64,000 nucleotides of DNA, taken from Paramacrobiotus metropolitanus. Lineage: Eukaryota; Tardigrada; Eutardigrada; Parachela; Macrobiotidae. The translations under genes were made by a program, and so were the position numbers. The notes below the pieces were generated by a model. The model worked only from the letters and a program-made list of their open reading frames with translations. It did no database searches and had not been told where the DNA came from. How positions within the stretch are numbered: the first letter of the stretch is position 1; each line of letters starts with the position of its first letter. The stretch covers positions 372,001 through 436,000 of the forward strand of contig NW_026570310.1 of assembly GCF_019649055.1 (NCBI RefSeq), read 5' to 3'. Positions 1 through 9,573 of this stretch are shown one piece after another.

Positions 1-528
1 ATTCCCCCGTCTGGTTTGATTCATAGTCCCTACAATCCGGACACCGATTATGTGGAGCTGCATCCCGAAACTCGATTGCGTTTCCGCGGCAAGATTTACC
101 ATAATGGATCGGAGATGACGTTGGACAAATACAACCGCTTTGTTCACACTCTAGATTTGTCAAAGGACGCACATTATGCATTGTTGCGTTACCTGCGGGT
201 GGACTTCCGCCAAGGATGGCTCATCGGGCAAATTGTTTGCGAACTCCGTCGCAAATTTGGATTATGTCCCGGGGAAACGGGAGACCATGGTGCCGTTGTT
301 ACGCTCGTGGACGCGTATAATCAGCATATCGAGGAATTGGTTTCCAATATTGACGAGGATCACCGCTTGGAAGCAGAGCAGCGCTATTTCGATCGTTTGA
401 ATGCAGCGGATCCGCGCTCGTCATCCCAACAACAGCAGCAATTGCAACAAACTCGTTGGCTGTTACAGAAGGATTTCGGGTTGCTGCAGCGGATCCGCTC
501 GTCGTCCAACAACAGCACGCCGCGATGA
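1..528 (+). CDS. Partial gene of an unrecognised PYNPD family, C-terminal exon
   Basis: The frame is open from the left edge to a TGA at 526-528, so the true start or a splice acceptor lies upstream of the window. I do not recognise the protein. It has a G-x-I-x-x-PYNPD motif near the visible start, a middle helical region with CELRRKFGL, and a Q/S-rich tail. The same G-I-x-x-PYNPD motif opens exon 2 of the gene at 7463-9032, and ELRRKFGL resembles ELLRKEFGL in the gene at 1133-1917, so the three may be diverged relatives. The tail contains an out-of-frame duplicated segment (403-437 and 486-516). An AATAAA follows at 801-806. Coding status is fairly secure; function is unknown. Confidence 0.6.
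   Translation: MPPSGLIHSPYNPDTDYVELHPETRLRFRGKIYHNGSEMTLDKYNRFVHTLDLSKDAHYALLRYLRVDFRQGWLIGQIVCELRRKFGLCPGETGDHGAVVTLVDAYNQHIEELVSNIDEDHRLEAEQRYFDRLNAADPRSSSQQQQQLQQTRWLLQKDFGLLQRIRSSSNNSTPR
403..516 (+). repeat. Short direct duplication in the tail of the first gene
   Basis: The segment GCAGCGGATCCG...CAACAACAGCA occurs at 403-437 and again at 486-516 with small differences. The copies are about 83 bases apart, not a multiple of three, so the second copy is read in another frame and gives an unrelated C-terminus. It looks like a replication-slippage or repair duplication. Confidence 0.7.
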
Positions 529-1132
529 TGATGATGATATGGGCGCTGCTGTTTAGCCGTTTCCCTTCAACACAGCCTTTAATAGCTTTTCACGTTATTG
601 TGCCCTCTACTTCGCCATTATCTGGGGTTTTTCACGGTTTGAAATGAGTACCCTTTTCTTTCTTTGAGTTTACAAATTCGGTACAGCCTATTATCTGTCA
701 GTTCTACAATTAGCTTTTAGTGTTGCTTTTCAATGCACAACTTCTCTATGTATTGGCTTACCGTTGTCGGCCTCGCACGATATTAAATTGGCGGTTTGGC
801 AATAAATGGTTGAATAGTGTTTAAATCCGATTGTTTTAAATTACAATTCCCGGGAAATCCAAGCAAAACAGTACAGCTACACATAAAAGGTGTAAATATC
901 ATTGCGTTCTGGAAAAACGTAAAGTCTACACGTTTGAACACGTAAATATTTATGTCACTGTAGCAACCGCCCGTATGTCGTGAAATGTTAGGGCAGTAGC
1001 AGTTTCAGTCTGCCAGCTGTTTCCGGTTTGCACAGCTGCAGTGTGTCAGCAGTTTTCATGTTTGGATCTGCAGCTCTCTCGTCTTTTCTCATTTACATTC
1101 TTTTCCGTTTAAATCCCTACTATTCTTTTAAA
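529..1132 (+). promoter_or_regulatory. 3' region with AATAAA, then leader of the next gene
   Basis: An AATAAA hexamer at 801-806 lies about 275 bases after the stop of the first gene and is a plausible polyadenylation signal. The rest is AT-rich with no convincing coding frame. An upstream in-frame open stretch (1028-1132) precedes the ATG chosen for the next gene. Confidence 0.4.
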
Positions 1133-1917
1133 ATGGAGATGGAATTTTATAAATCCGAGCGCGGGCGTATGATTTGTGCTGAACAAGACGAGAAGAAGCG
1201 CCGTAAGTTCGTCAGATTTTCTGATTCTGTTGCGTATGTTCTGGCGAACCAGGAACACATTTCCGAGTTGGTGTACTTTTGGCGTTCTTTGGATGGCCCG
1301 TATATTTCTATTTCGGAGCTTTGTAAACTCTCTACTTCCGAAATTATGGCCTTGAATTTTACAGAACCCGAGCCATTGGATTTTGAGGCTCAGGTGGCTT
1401 TAGAGATCGAGAAAGTTCGTGCGTCGGAAATGCAGATGTATTACTTGAAGATCGGTTTCATTCTGTATCCCGACACTCTGTCCTACGTGAAGCATCTGAA
1501 CTGCTTCGAAAGGAATTTGGCTTGCCATCCTTATTCAACCCGCCGGAAACCCCACGCGAGCGCCATCAGCGCATGGTAGAACACAACAAGCGTGTGATGG
1601 AGGAGGAACTCTGTTGTGTTGACTGCGAGAATAATGGCCCGGGTTCTTGTGGCCGTATTTTGTACACCTTGGATGATGACGAGCCTGTTCCAAATATCTG
1701 GGGATCTGGCAATCTTGAAGATTGGAAAGAGCCAGATTTAGACGTGGATGACTGGTGGGCAGAGAATAAGCTGGATTTTAAGGATCCGATGGAATTTTTG
1801 CCTGTGGACATGCTGTGGGTGGATGAAGACTTCGGCACGAATCAGAAACCGAAGAAAAAGCGTAAGCACTTTGTGCAGCGCCATTCCCTGCGCGGAATCC
1901 GTCTTTCCTCTTTCTGA
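1133..1917 (+). pseudogene. Frameshifted nuclear-type protein, possible relative of first gene
   Basis: The frame starting at ATG 1133 runs to about 1475. The coding-looking signal then moves to another frame, which stays open to a TGA at 1915-1917. The first part contains a charged segment with KKRRKF. The second part contains ELLRKEFGL, a Cys cluster (CCVDCENNGPGSCG), a long acidic Asp/Trp-rich stretch, and near the end KPKKKRK, which matches a classical monopartite nuclear localisation signal. ELLRKEFGL resembles ELRRKFGL of the gene at 1-528, which suggests tandem relatives. I see no splice pair that repairs the frame; a one-base indel near 1475-1500 or a programmed shift would. Function unknown. 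Confidence 0.5.
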
Positions 1918-2552
1918 TTAGCCGCCTGTATTTTTAAGAGAACCGCTTAATGATTTAAACTGTATAGGCTCCTTTTTTGTTTTAATCTCTCGCTGTTTCC
2001 GGCCCCTTATCTGCGTTTTGAGGATGCTGAGCGCAACATGCTTAATCATGTATAATTTTATAGCTGCTGCCTTTTAGCATTTAAAATAACTGTTGTTTTG
2101 CTCTCCTCCCGGTTGTGATCGAGCCTACAGTTATGGCTCTGTTTTCTATGAATTTTGTACTGATGGAATGATCCGTAATTTTATAGGCTTTAAGTATTTT
2201 GTAAAAAGGAATTAAAAGCCTGTGGAAGTTAGGATTTTGCGTGTTAAAAGCGGTAAATTGTCGAGCGTATATTCGTTTAATATACACACTCTAGCGAAAT
2301 TGCTGACGGTGCTAAGAAGTGTTGCTTCAATATAAACGCTCTGCCGTAGGCCGTGTGTTAATGGACTTCGCTGGTTACGAAGTATGCGGTCGCCAGTGTG
2401 GGCGGCTGTCAAACTCCTATCCTGAATGTATCCCAGTGTAAAATTTTCGTACAATCTAAATTATATTATTCCCTTTCACTGATACGCCCGATATCGTTGC
2501 GATAACTTTTATCTTATTCCGTTCTTTGTGTTGTTGTGGTTTTCATACCAAT
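1918..2552. other. Intergenic, AT-rich, no gene seen
   Basis: AT-rich sequence with only short shadow frames. No repeat, TATA box or RNA gene was recognised. Confidence 0.5.
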
Positions 2553-2735
2553 ATGACTCTTCCAGCTTCGGAGAAAAAGAAAGCGGCCAAGCAGGCGCTG
2601 GAAACCCGTGTGACAGCGTGGACGGAGATTGTGGCGCAGAAGATGGCTGAGCGCACTGAAGCCCAGCAGCGTTTCGAGCGTGGCAGAATTGCCGTTAAGG
2701 AGGCTGTGTCTGAGCTCCCTCCCAAGATTCCTTAA
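2553..2735 (+). CDS. Small coiled-coil protein (60 aa)
   Basis: ATG at 2553, TAA at 2733-2735. The protein is short, charged and helical, rich in Lys, Glu, Gln and Ala, and would form a single amphipathic helix or short coiled coil ending in PPKIP. Not recognised. It sits between the frameshifted gene and the tRNA-like array, all on the plus strand. The amino-acid pattern looks coding, but its small size leaves doubt; it could be a terminal exon. Confidence 0.4.
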   Translation: MTLPASEKKKAAKQALETRVTAWTEIVAQKMAERTEAQQRFERGRIAVKEAVSELPPKIP

Positions 2736-3285
2736 TGTGGCATCATCTGGACTTTTGAAGTGGATTTTGCCCACTATCGTTAGAATGCCTGGTATTTTGT
2801 GTGAAGCACTTGAAATACATCGCTACACGCATATGATTTTCTCTTGTCTTTCTTCCTGCATTTGTACGCCCATGTCCCTCTTTTCTGAGACCTCGTACTG
2901 TAGATCTGGCACGGCGCTCAATCTTTCATTTTTATTGTTTTACGGTTAGTTTTCTCCTTTATTCAGATTGCGTTTTGCCACACGCGTTGTACACTGTTTA
3001 GTTGCCACACTATGGTTTTTGCGTTTCGTTCCGTAAGACACTTTTGTTGTTTGGTTACTATGTGAGTTGCGAATTTATTAAAGTTTAAGTAGTCACCGTC
3101 ACTGCTGTTATCGGTAAATTCGGAACAGTGTAATACACGACCGCACGAGACTACACTTCCGTTGGGATGTCGTACTCGTTTTCATGCAGCTGGTCACCTT
3201 GGTTGGTGAGCCACAGGCACATTCACTATGGGTTGTTGCTAATGTACGCCTTTGGCGCTTCCACTAAACAGGATTTTGCGTAGAG
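2736..3285. other. Intergenic before the tRNA-like array
   Basis: T-rich sequence with no clear gene. No A/B-box pair was found before 3290, so this is the left border of the array. Confidence 0.4.
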
Positions 3286-3384
3286 CGACCCCGCTAGTAT
3301 AGTAGAGGCTTCCGTTGCTTCGTCATTGGAGGTCGGAGGTTCCAGTCCACATAAAAATGCGATTTTGTAAATATCCTCCTTTTT
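3286..3384 (+). ncRNA. tRNA-like unit 1
   Basis: A-box-like TAGTATAGTAGAGG begins near 3296. The B box GGTTCCAGTCC at 3338-3348 is close to consensus. The T5 tract is at 3380-3384. Transcription is inferred from the boxes only. Confidence 0.45.
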
Positions 3385-3511
3385 GGTTTTTATTCCATGA
3401 ATCGTTATATTTTTATTCATGGGACTTAATATGCGGAATATTGGGTGAATCCCTGTTGAGAGGTGTCAAAATGAACACTGCAAGCTGTGTTATTAGTACT
3501 ATTTTTGTCGA

Positions 3512-3632
3512 TGACTCTTGTAGTCGAGTGGTCCAGTAAGTGGACAATACCAGGCGAATCCGTTTACCTGTTGCTGGTCCTGGGTTTCAATTCCTAAAAA
3601 TTTAAAAGCGTTTTCTTAAAACCTTCTTTTTT
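3512..3632 (+). ncRNA. tRNA-like unit 2
   Basis: A box TAGTCGAGTGG at 3521-3531 is near-perfect. The B box GGTTTCAATTCC at 3583-3594 is one base long. CCTTC is followed by T6 at 3627-3632. Confidence 0.45.
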
Positions 3633-3749
3633 GTGTTTAAACTTTTGCACTTAGTTGTACTTACATATTCGGTGTGACACTGTTAATCTCTTATTAGTTT
3701 TCAATGAGCGGCGCACAAGTGTACAGCCCTTCGGATTTTGCTCTTTTGC

Positions 3750-3865
3750 CGTGAGACTTCGTAGTGTAGTGGTTGTCCGTCTTGTCTCCGCTACCACTCA
3801 GTCAGTTTAGGGCCCTGGGTTCGAAAACCCTACAAGTAATGCATATTTCTTTAAACCTTCTTTTT
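3750..3865 (+). ncRNA. tRNA-like unit 3
   Basis: A box TAGTGTAGTGG from 3762. B box GGTTCGAAAACC at 3818-3829. AAACCTTC is followed by T5 at 3861-3865. It resembles unit 6 in the tail and downstream spacer. Confidence 0.5.
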
Positions 3866-3964
3866 GGATTTTATTTTGTTGTAGTAGCATCAAATATGCA
3901 TTGCCGCTGACCGTTGTAATTTTACGATCGTTTCCGATGAGCAAATTCAAAATTACTGTCGTAG

Positions 3965-4077
3965 AACAGCGTAGTATAGTGCTTTGCACCGTTGAACTAC
4001 AGCAACGGGGAAATGAAACGGTTGCGGGTTCAAGTCCCTTACAGCTAATTTGCAATTTTGAGAAACTTACTTTTTTT
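3965..4077 (+). ncRNA. tRNA-like unit 4
   Basis: A-box-like TAGTATAGTGC from 3972. Perfect B box GGTTCAAGTCC at 4027-4037. T7 at 4071-4077. A 5-bp stem CGTTG/CAACG with an 8-base loop containing CTA sits where an anticodon arm would lie. The normal U33 is absent, so a decoding role is doubtful. Homologous to unit 7. Confidence 0.5.
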
Positions 4078-4225
4078 AGTTTTATATTCTTGTTGTCGTC
4101 TTGGGAAAAGTGTTGACAATAGTTCCCAGAATATTACAATTAAACTCAAAGAGCTGGGTGTAAAATTGTATACACACTCAATGGTTAACATTGCACTTGG
4201 CCGTCTGGTTGTCTGTATTCGAATG

Positions 4226-4324
4226 ACTTTGTAGTTCAGTGGCTGTGTATGATGGCCATTCATTACAATTACTACCTCTTTGAATCTCAGGGTTGCATGC
4301 TGCATGTTTAAAAACTACATTTTT
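4226..4324 (+). ncRNA. tRNA-like unit 5 (degenerate B box)
   Basis: A box TAGTTCAGTGGC from 4232 matches the consensus. The B-box position (4290-4301) reads GGGTTGCATGCT and is degenerate. T5 at 4320-4324. Confidence 0.35.
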
Positions 4325-4447
4325 CTCCCCTACATTTTTGTACTTTTGTGGGATGAAGAGTTAATCGTTGGTGCCTTATTGCAGTCAGGTTAAATATACA
4401 CGACATGGCGCTTCCGGTGTTCAACCTAACTCGGCTAAAGCGTAGAG

Positions 4448-4556
4448 CACCTTGTGGCGTAGTGGCTAGACTGACAATCCATACCGACCCGCTTCTTACA
4501 AAGTCTAGAGTTCGAAATCCTAAAAGTTAATCCGTTTAATTTAAAACCTTCTTTTT
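4448..4556 (+). ncRNA. tRNA-like unit 6
   Basis: A box TGGCGTAGTGGCT at 4455-4467. B box AGTTCGAAATCC at 4509-4520. AAAACCTTC is followed by T5 at 4552-4556. Paralogue of unit 3. Confidence 0.5.
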
Positions 4557-4654
4557 CGGTTTTCATATTTTTAAGTCAATATGCAGCATTACGTTGGCTT
4601 CGAGATTGCTAATTTTACGGTCACTCCCGACGAGCGAGGTTAAAGTTTAACTCC

Positions 4655-4770
4655 GCAGATTGTAGTGGCGTGGTGCACTGAACTGTTGAACCACAACAAC
4701 AGGTGCAATGAAGGTTGCGGGTTCGAAACCCCTTGAATCTAAAATTGCATTTTCTGAAATCTTACTTTTT
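4655..4770 (+). ncRNA. tRNA-like unit 7
   Basis: A-box-like TAGTGGCGTGGTGC from 4663. Perfect B box GGTTCGAAACC at 4720-4730. T5 at 4766-4770. It has a 6-bp stem CTGTTG/CAACAG with an 8-base loop. Paralogue of unit 4. Confidence 0.5.
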
Positions 4771-4949
4771 CGTTTTTATGTTTTTACTGGCACTCTTGTG
4801 GAAATATTTCCGTTGTCGGTGTGAATTTTGCGATCACGATGGTGGTGAAATCTTAAAACTCACCAGCTGCTTCAGTGGTGAATTTTTATTATATTATATT
4901 GTGAATTTTCGTAGTACTGCGCCTCTAGTGATTGCCAAACTAAAAGCAT

Positions 4950-5073
4950 AATGTGGTATAGCCATGCTAGCGTATGGGCAAGAGCAGGATTTAGTTGTCC
5001 ACCTAGATGCAAGGTTCAATCCTGCGTGAATACAAATTTTGCGAGTGTTAAGAGTTTCTCTCCATTCTTTTTT
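4950..5073 (+). ncRNA. tRNA-like unit 8
   Basis: A-box-like TAGCGTATGGGC at 4968-4979. Perfect B box GGTTCAATCC at 5013-5022. T6 at 5068-5073. This is the most widely spaced unit and the last one seen. Confidence 0.4.
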
Positions 5074-5467
5074 CTTTTCTTTGGTGATTTCCGTAACTTT
5101 ATTTCCAGGATGGAATATTAAAATTGTTTTTAGCGTTTGATTCACAGTTACGAGTGCGATATTTGATTTTACTCTGTGAATTGGCTATTCTATATCGGAA
5201 TTGACTGCGGCTGCGACTGCGTATTCTCCTACACTGATTTTATTCCGGTTACTTAAAGCCTTACATAAATCCAAAATTAATCTCAAATTAAGATCTGTCC
5301 GACCAGCATAATTAACGACTATATGAGAATCTGTACACATGAGAATTACAAATAAGAGTGAGATTAAGAGATTAATACGAATCAAACAAAAGTCGGCCGA
5401 AAATCAGATTCAAATTATCAAACAGCCGCGGGAAAAGCATTATACGCATACGTTACAGCACTGCTAT
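5074..5467 (-). promoter_or_regulatory. 3' region of the minus-strand gene, with AATAAA
   Basis: A minus-strand AATAAA (TTTATT on plus, 5238-5243) lies about 225 bases beyond the stop of the next gene and could be its polyadenylation signal. No other gene is seen. Confidence 0.35.
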
Positions 5468-6842
5468 TTAATCCAGATCTAGATTCTCCTTCGCAGTTTT
5501 CAAGTTGGCAAGACGCTGTTCTAACGCTTCACGGATATATGCGATATGTTTAGCATCCATCGTCGCTCGAGCCTTCAGCGTATTTACCAGCGCCTTGCAG
5601 TTATCCATAATATCCTTTTCGCGTTCAACCTGTTCCAGTAAATTGTCGATTGCGTCTGGCTTTTTAATAGCATCCGGTTCTGCAGTGCTCACTTCATTGT
5701 CAGGCTTTTCGGCCTTCTCTTTGGTCTTTTGGTTCTTCTTCTTCGCATCCGCATTTTTCTCTGGGGCAACATATTTCGGACGGCCGCCCATAGCTTTTAG
5801 CTGAGTGAGCGTGATAATTGGTTCTCGCTCAATGCGTCCGTCTTTGCTAGCCCGGATTACCAAATTCACGTTGGCGGTATTATTCTTTGCCGGCTCGATT
5901 GCGTCCAGCCGCTCCATGACGCCATCGACAACCAAATCCCCGTCTTGTCCCACGTAACCGAAGCTACAATCGGCAACGTGTTGTTTTGTGTCTCTTCCGT
6001 TGACTGTCACCTTCATAGTGCCCATTTTGATATCTACAATTTAAATCACTTTGGTTAAATTACGGAAGGCAAGGTGATTTGCAGTAGGCGGCGTTGTTGT
6101 GCTATTGTAAAGCGTAAATATCAAGAATGCCACTTCGAAAAATACAGAAACACTTACTGATGGTCTGGGCTAGAGTGGTGCAGAGACAGCAGCCGCGAAT
6201 GCTTCGTAGCCACAGGTCGATGCAGCTATCCACGAAAAGATTCCCGTAGACGACGACGATATCTTTCTTTTTAACCAGTTGGCGCAGCCCGCGCTCCAGC
6301 CAGTAGTCTACGTCCTGCAGATGTACGTCGAACGTACAGATCCAGTGTTGGATTTCGGTCCGTGACATGGCATATCGGCCGTGGTACAGGATTACGCGAA
6401 TCATTCGACGAAATTTTCCGGTTGTGTCGATTACCTTCGTCTCTGGATCGCGGTTATTCTTGACTTCTTCGGCGACTTCTAGGACGAAGCGCCCGTCGCG
6501 CGACATCTTCTTGAGCAAGATTCCAGCATTAATAGCGTCGCCGAGGAAGAAATCCACTTGTTCTTCCGTGAAATCATCGTGCATTTCCACAATGAATTTC
6601 TTGATAGATGACATGTCCACATAATATCCCGTAATGTCAGCCTCAAGGATGCACGCGTGGGCTGCCGTATGCATCACCAATTGTCGACGGTTTCGGATGG
6701 TTTCGTTTGGCTGTAGAGGCTCCGCCATGGCAAACTGTACTGATTCGCGAGTCCGTCCCTTCCAGTATTCGTAGTGGGCAATCGCGTCCATTTCGGGCGA
6801 TGGCAGAGCCTCTCCAGTTGGTCCCACAGGCTGTGCTGACAT
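5468..6842 (-). CDS. Two-exon gene, paired winged-helix-like protein (416 aa)
   Basis: Minus strand: exon 1 is 6842-6158, exon 2 is 6033-5468, with a GT-AG intron at 6157-6034 (donor GTAAGTG, acceptor TTTAAATTGTAG). Splicing keeps the frame and gives 416 residues. Exon 1 encodes two segments of similar pattern: IKKFIVEMHDDF...DGRFVLEV and EIQHWICTFDVH...IVVVYGNLFV. Each is helix, helix, then a beta-wing-like pair, as in winged-helix domains; that assignment is inference. Exon 2 begins with a beta-rich part (MKVTVNGRD), then a Lys/Glu-rich linker and a C-terminal coiled coil. ATG 6025 would give a shorter exon-2-only product. Not recognised. It is divergent to the gene at 7463 across a 620-base spacer. 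Confidence 0.6.
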
Positions 6843-7462
6843 GATGACACAGCGATCCAGTGAAATAATGAATGAAAAGGTAACAGAAGGAAAAGCTAGT
6901 AACAAAATGAAACAGGAAATCCCGTCACCGCAAAAGGATAAAATTGATATTGTTGGGTTCTTCACTTTCACTTTTAGTAATGAACAGCTGATATTCTCTG
7001 TCCTGGTGAATCGGCATTCTGTCGCGCGTCAGCCGCCCTGATATGGCAATGCTATCGGAAACTGCGCAGTCTCCAGTCTGTGTTCTGAATATTTCCCAGC
7101 CGCGTGTTTTCCTTTTGGCTTTCCTCTTTCGTATCCCTTTAATCGTCATGATTTGTATGTTGTATTAAAATCTGGTTTTTGTGGTGGAAATTTACGAATC
7201 CTCGGAGAATTAATTGGTCTCCTGTGTGTTCTACGCCAAATGATCATAGTAGCTTCGAAATTTGCAAAAATTGCTGGTCGCCTGTCAAACGCCTGGTGGT
7301 ATACTTCGTGAATTTTGAGTTTCTGGTGTCGGTGCCAGTACAGATTATTTGTTGTGCTTTTTCTCCGCACTCCAGTCCTTCCATTTTCTGCAACAGCTGG
7401 TATTCGCTTGTTTTGTTTTGTTCTTCTCGTCTTCTACCATTTATCATTTCTACGCCTTGAGG
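6843..7462. promoter_or_regulatory. Shared spacer between divergent genes
   Basis: 620 bases separate the two start codons of divergently oriented genes, so both promoters should lie here. I see no clear TATA box. Frames in this stretch are short shadows. Confidence 0.35.
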
Positions 7463-9032
7463 ATGTCGCCTCCTGCAAAGAAAGCAACTGCGCGGAAGAC
7501 TGCATCGCGTACACCGCGCCCGAGTCGTGCAACTGCGGGACTGAGTTTTGGTTATTCTCCGGACAGCGATGAAGCCCGTTCTTCATCGCGTGTCACTCGG
7601 TCTCGAGTTTCTCGCCGAACTTCGGCTCAGCCAGTGTTTTCTGCACAATCTCCTGCACCATCTGCAAGTGTAAGTGCAGCAGTGGTTCAGCAACCTTCAA
7701 TGAGTCGGGCAGATGCAATAGTCAATGCTTTACAGCGTCGATATGATAAACAACGACGACGCACAATTTTGCGACGCCATGCTGCTGTGGTTCGCCGCCG
7801 TGCCCGTCGGGGATCATTCCCTACCAGTCCAGACGTTGAGATTCGTCAGCCGTCACCCAAGAAATTGCAGACGCAGGCGGAGAGACAGTTGGGCACTCCA
7901 GATCTCTCTGAAGAGGAGCCATCATCGTCCGAGACTCCGTCTGTACGAGCAAAGCGAGGTATCATTATAATACCTTGTTGTGGTTTCTTTTCCTAAGTAA
8001 CAACGATAGTATTTATCAGCGCTCTCGCTCATTTCTTGTCAGAGTTGTTGGCCTAACGTTCCGGTTAATGTGGTAGTGAATCCGTTTGGTGTATTTATTT
8101 AAAATTCTGGATAGCTGGCCTTTGTTGTCGTTGTGTGTCAATGATACAGTTTAGCGGGGATAATTCCTTGCCTCGCTGGTGTTAATTGTTGTTTCTTGTT
8201 TATATCAGATGAAGAGCATCTGCGTAAAGGCGGAATTTTATACGCGCCCTATAACCCGGATGCACCGCGGCCGGTCTTTAAGACCAAGCAGACGGCTCGC
8301 AAACGAGCGCACTCCGGAGTGTTTCCAAGAATGGCTATTGCGGATAAGCAGGATGAGCTGGCTGTATCTGAAGCCTTTTTTTCTGGACTAAATCGCTTTC
8401 ATCCTTTTTATCCACGTCTATATTTGTCGCGCTTTTTATTCCGTGACGGAGCTCTGATTAACCGTTTTGACTTATGTGCATTTACTCGGATGCTTCCTAC
8501 GGCTATCGCTCTTGAATTACGAGGCCAATATCTCTATCTCAATCCTGTTTTTATTGGTCTATTTAAAGAAATCGCCAATCGTCAGCAGCGTGATGCGGTG
8601 GCTCGTCAAGCGGTAGTCGATGCTGGCGTCGTGGAAAATGCTGAACCGCAGGCTTCAACTTCTGCTACACGCCCGTATAATTTTCGCACTCGTGGGGAAA
8701 AGCGCAAGTACAAGGAAGTCTCGCCGTCCTAGTCCTCTGCGCCAAGTGAAGTTTCGGTTTCGGATGATGGGGAAGATCGCGAGGATCCTTCGGCCGTGTT
8801 ATCCCCTGATCAGAGTGCTGATGTCGAAGCTGATGAGAACGCGGACATGGTAGTTGATTGTGAGGGCGACGATGGATCTGACTTGGAGAAGATGGATGTA
8901 GATCCGTTGCCGTCTCTGCAGTCGGCTGTTCCAGCTGTGCCACCTGTTGCCGTAGTTGCCCGCGAGGACTCACCTGAGATTGCGGAACCGGCAGGCTATA
9001 TTCAACAACAGCCGCATTCTGATGAATTGTGA
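7463..9032 (+). CDS. Two-exon basic/acidic nuclear-type protein with in-frame TAG
   Basis: Exon 1 is 7463-7958 and exon 2 starts at 8209. The 250-base intron has donor GTATCA and acceptor TTTATATCAG, and joining restores an Asp codon in frame. Exon 1 encodes a Ser/Arg/Lys-rich disordered basic region. Exon 2 opens with GGILYAPYNPD, like the first gene, followed by a hydrophobic helical region and a basic RTRGEKRKYK segment. A TAG at 8730-8732 ends a 339-residue product. The same frame then stays open for 99 more codons to a TGA at 9030-9032, and this part is strongly acidic and Ser-rich with the composition of a real tail. The TAG is thus a nonsense mutation, a readthrough site or a recoded stop. 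Function unknown; charge and basic runs suggest a nucleic-acid or chromatin role. Confidence 0.6.
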
Positions 9033-9573
9033 ATCCATTTTTGCTGGTTTTTATCTTTTCATGTCGTATATTTTACCCATGCTCTGATTCATTCATTCTT
9101 CGTATTAATTTGCATTTGGATGAGTAAATTGTCCTCTTGGTTTTTGCTCTGTAGCTCTCGCTGTGAAGTTGTAGGAATTTCGTATTATCCAATTTTTATT
9201 TTTCTAAGTTTATGCGCTTTGAGTCATTGAACTGGTCGTTAGTGTATTGTATGTGCGCGGTAGCCGCCAGTGCCGAATCTTTCGTTGTACCTGGATTAGA
9301 TCTGATTTTCCGATTACGTTGAATTAAAAGGATATAGCGCGAAGCGCTGATTGGTTGCTTCTCTTACCAGTATGGAATCTGCCGCACTTTAAAATTTCGC
9401 TCCAGCAGACAGGTATAAAATCACTTGCGTGTAGTGTGCAGAAATCGGCATTGTGGATTTTTCGATTCGGCCTTCTGGCATGCTGGATTTTCACTGTGTG
9501 TAGACTGTGATTTCGACGCTTTTCCTCTATACACTTTTAGTGTTTAAGGTCACTAGTTTTCTTTAGTCTGGGC
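9033..9573 (+). promoter_or_regulatory. Promoter region with TATA box at 9414-9420
   Basis: TATAAAA at 9414-9420 lies about 155 bases upstream of the ATG at 9574. A start site near 9445 would give a leader of about 130 bases. The upstream part is T-rich 3' sequence of the previous gene. Confidence 0.5.

Larger units (their letters stand above)
3286..5073 (+). repeat. Tandem array of eight tRNA-like Pol III-type units
   Basis: Eight units in the same orientation, spaced 208-305 bases apart, each carry a tRNA-type A box, a B box about 40-60 bases later, and a T5-T7 tract 25-50 bases after the B box. Several tails share a CCTTCTTTTT-like stretch. Units 3+4 and 6+7 are also similar between units (for example TAATTTTACG...GA(T/C)GAGC), which shows a higher-order duplication of about 690 bases. 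The units are too divergent to be copies of one ordinary tRNA and lack fully canonical cloverleaves by eye. Alternatives are tRNA-derived SINEs arranged in tandem, decayed tRNA genes, or a family of tRNA-like regulatory RNAs. Confidence 0.65.

Noticed and set aside
3965-4077. Functional amber-suppressor tRNA in unit 4
   Set aside because: The CTA lies in an 8-base loop without U33 and the acceptor stem is not convincing; kept only as a note.
3901-4951. Short plus and minus frames inside the tRNA-like array
   Set aside because: They cross A/B boxes and T-tracts and have no protein character; the array explains the sequence better.
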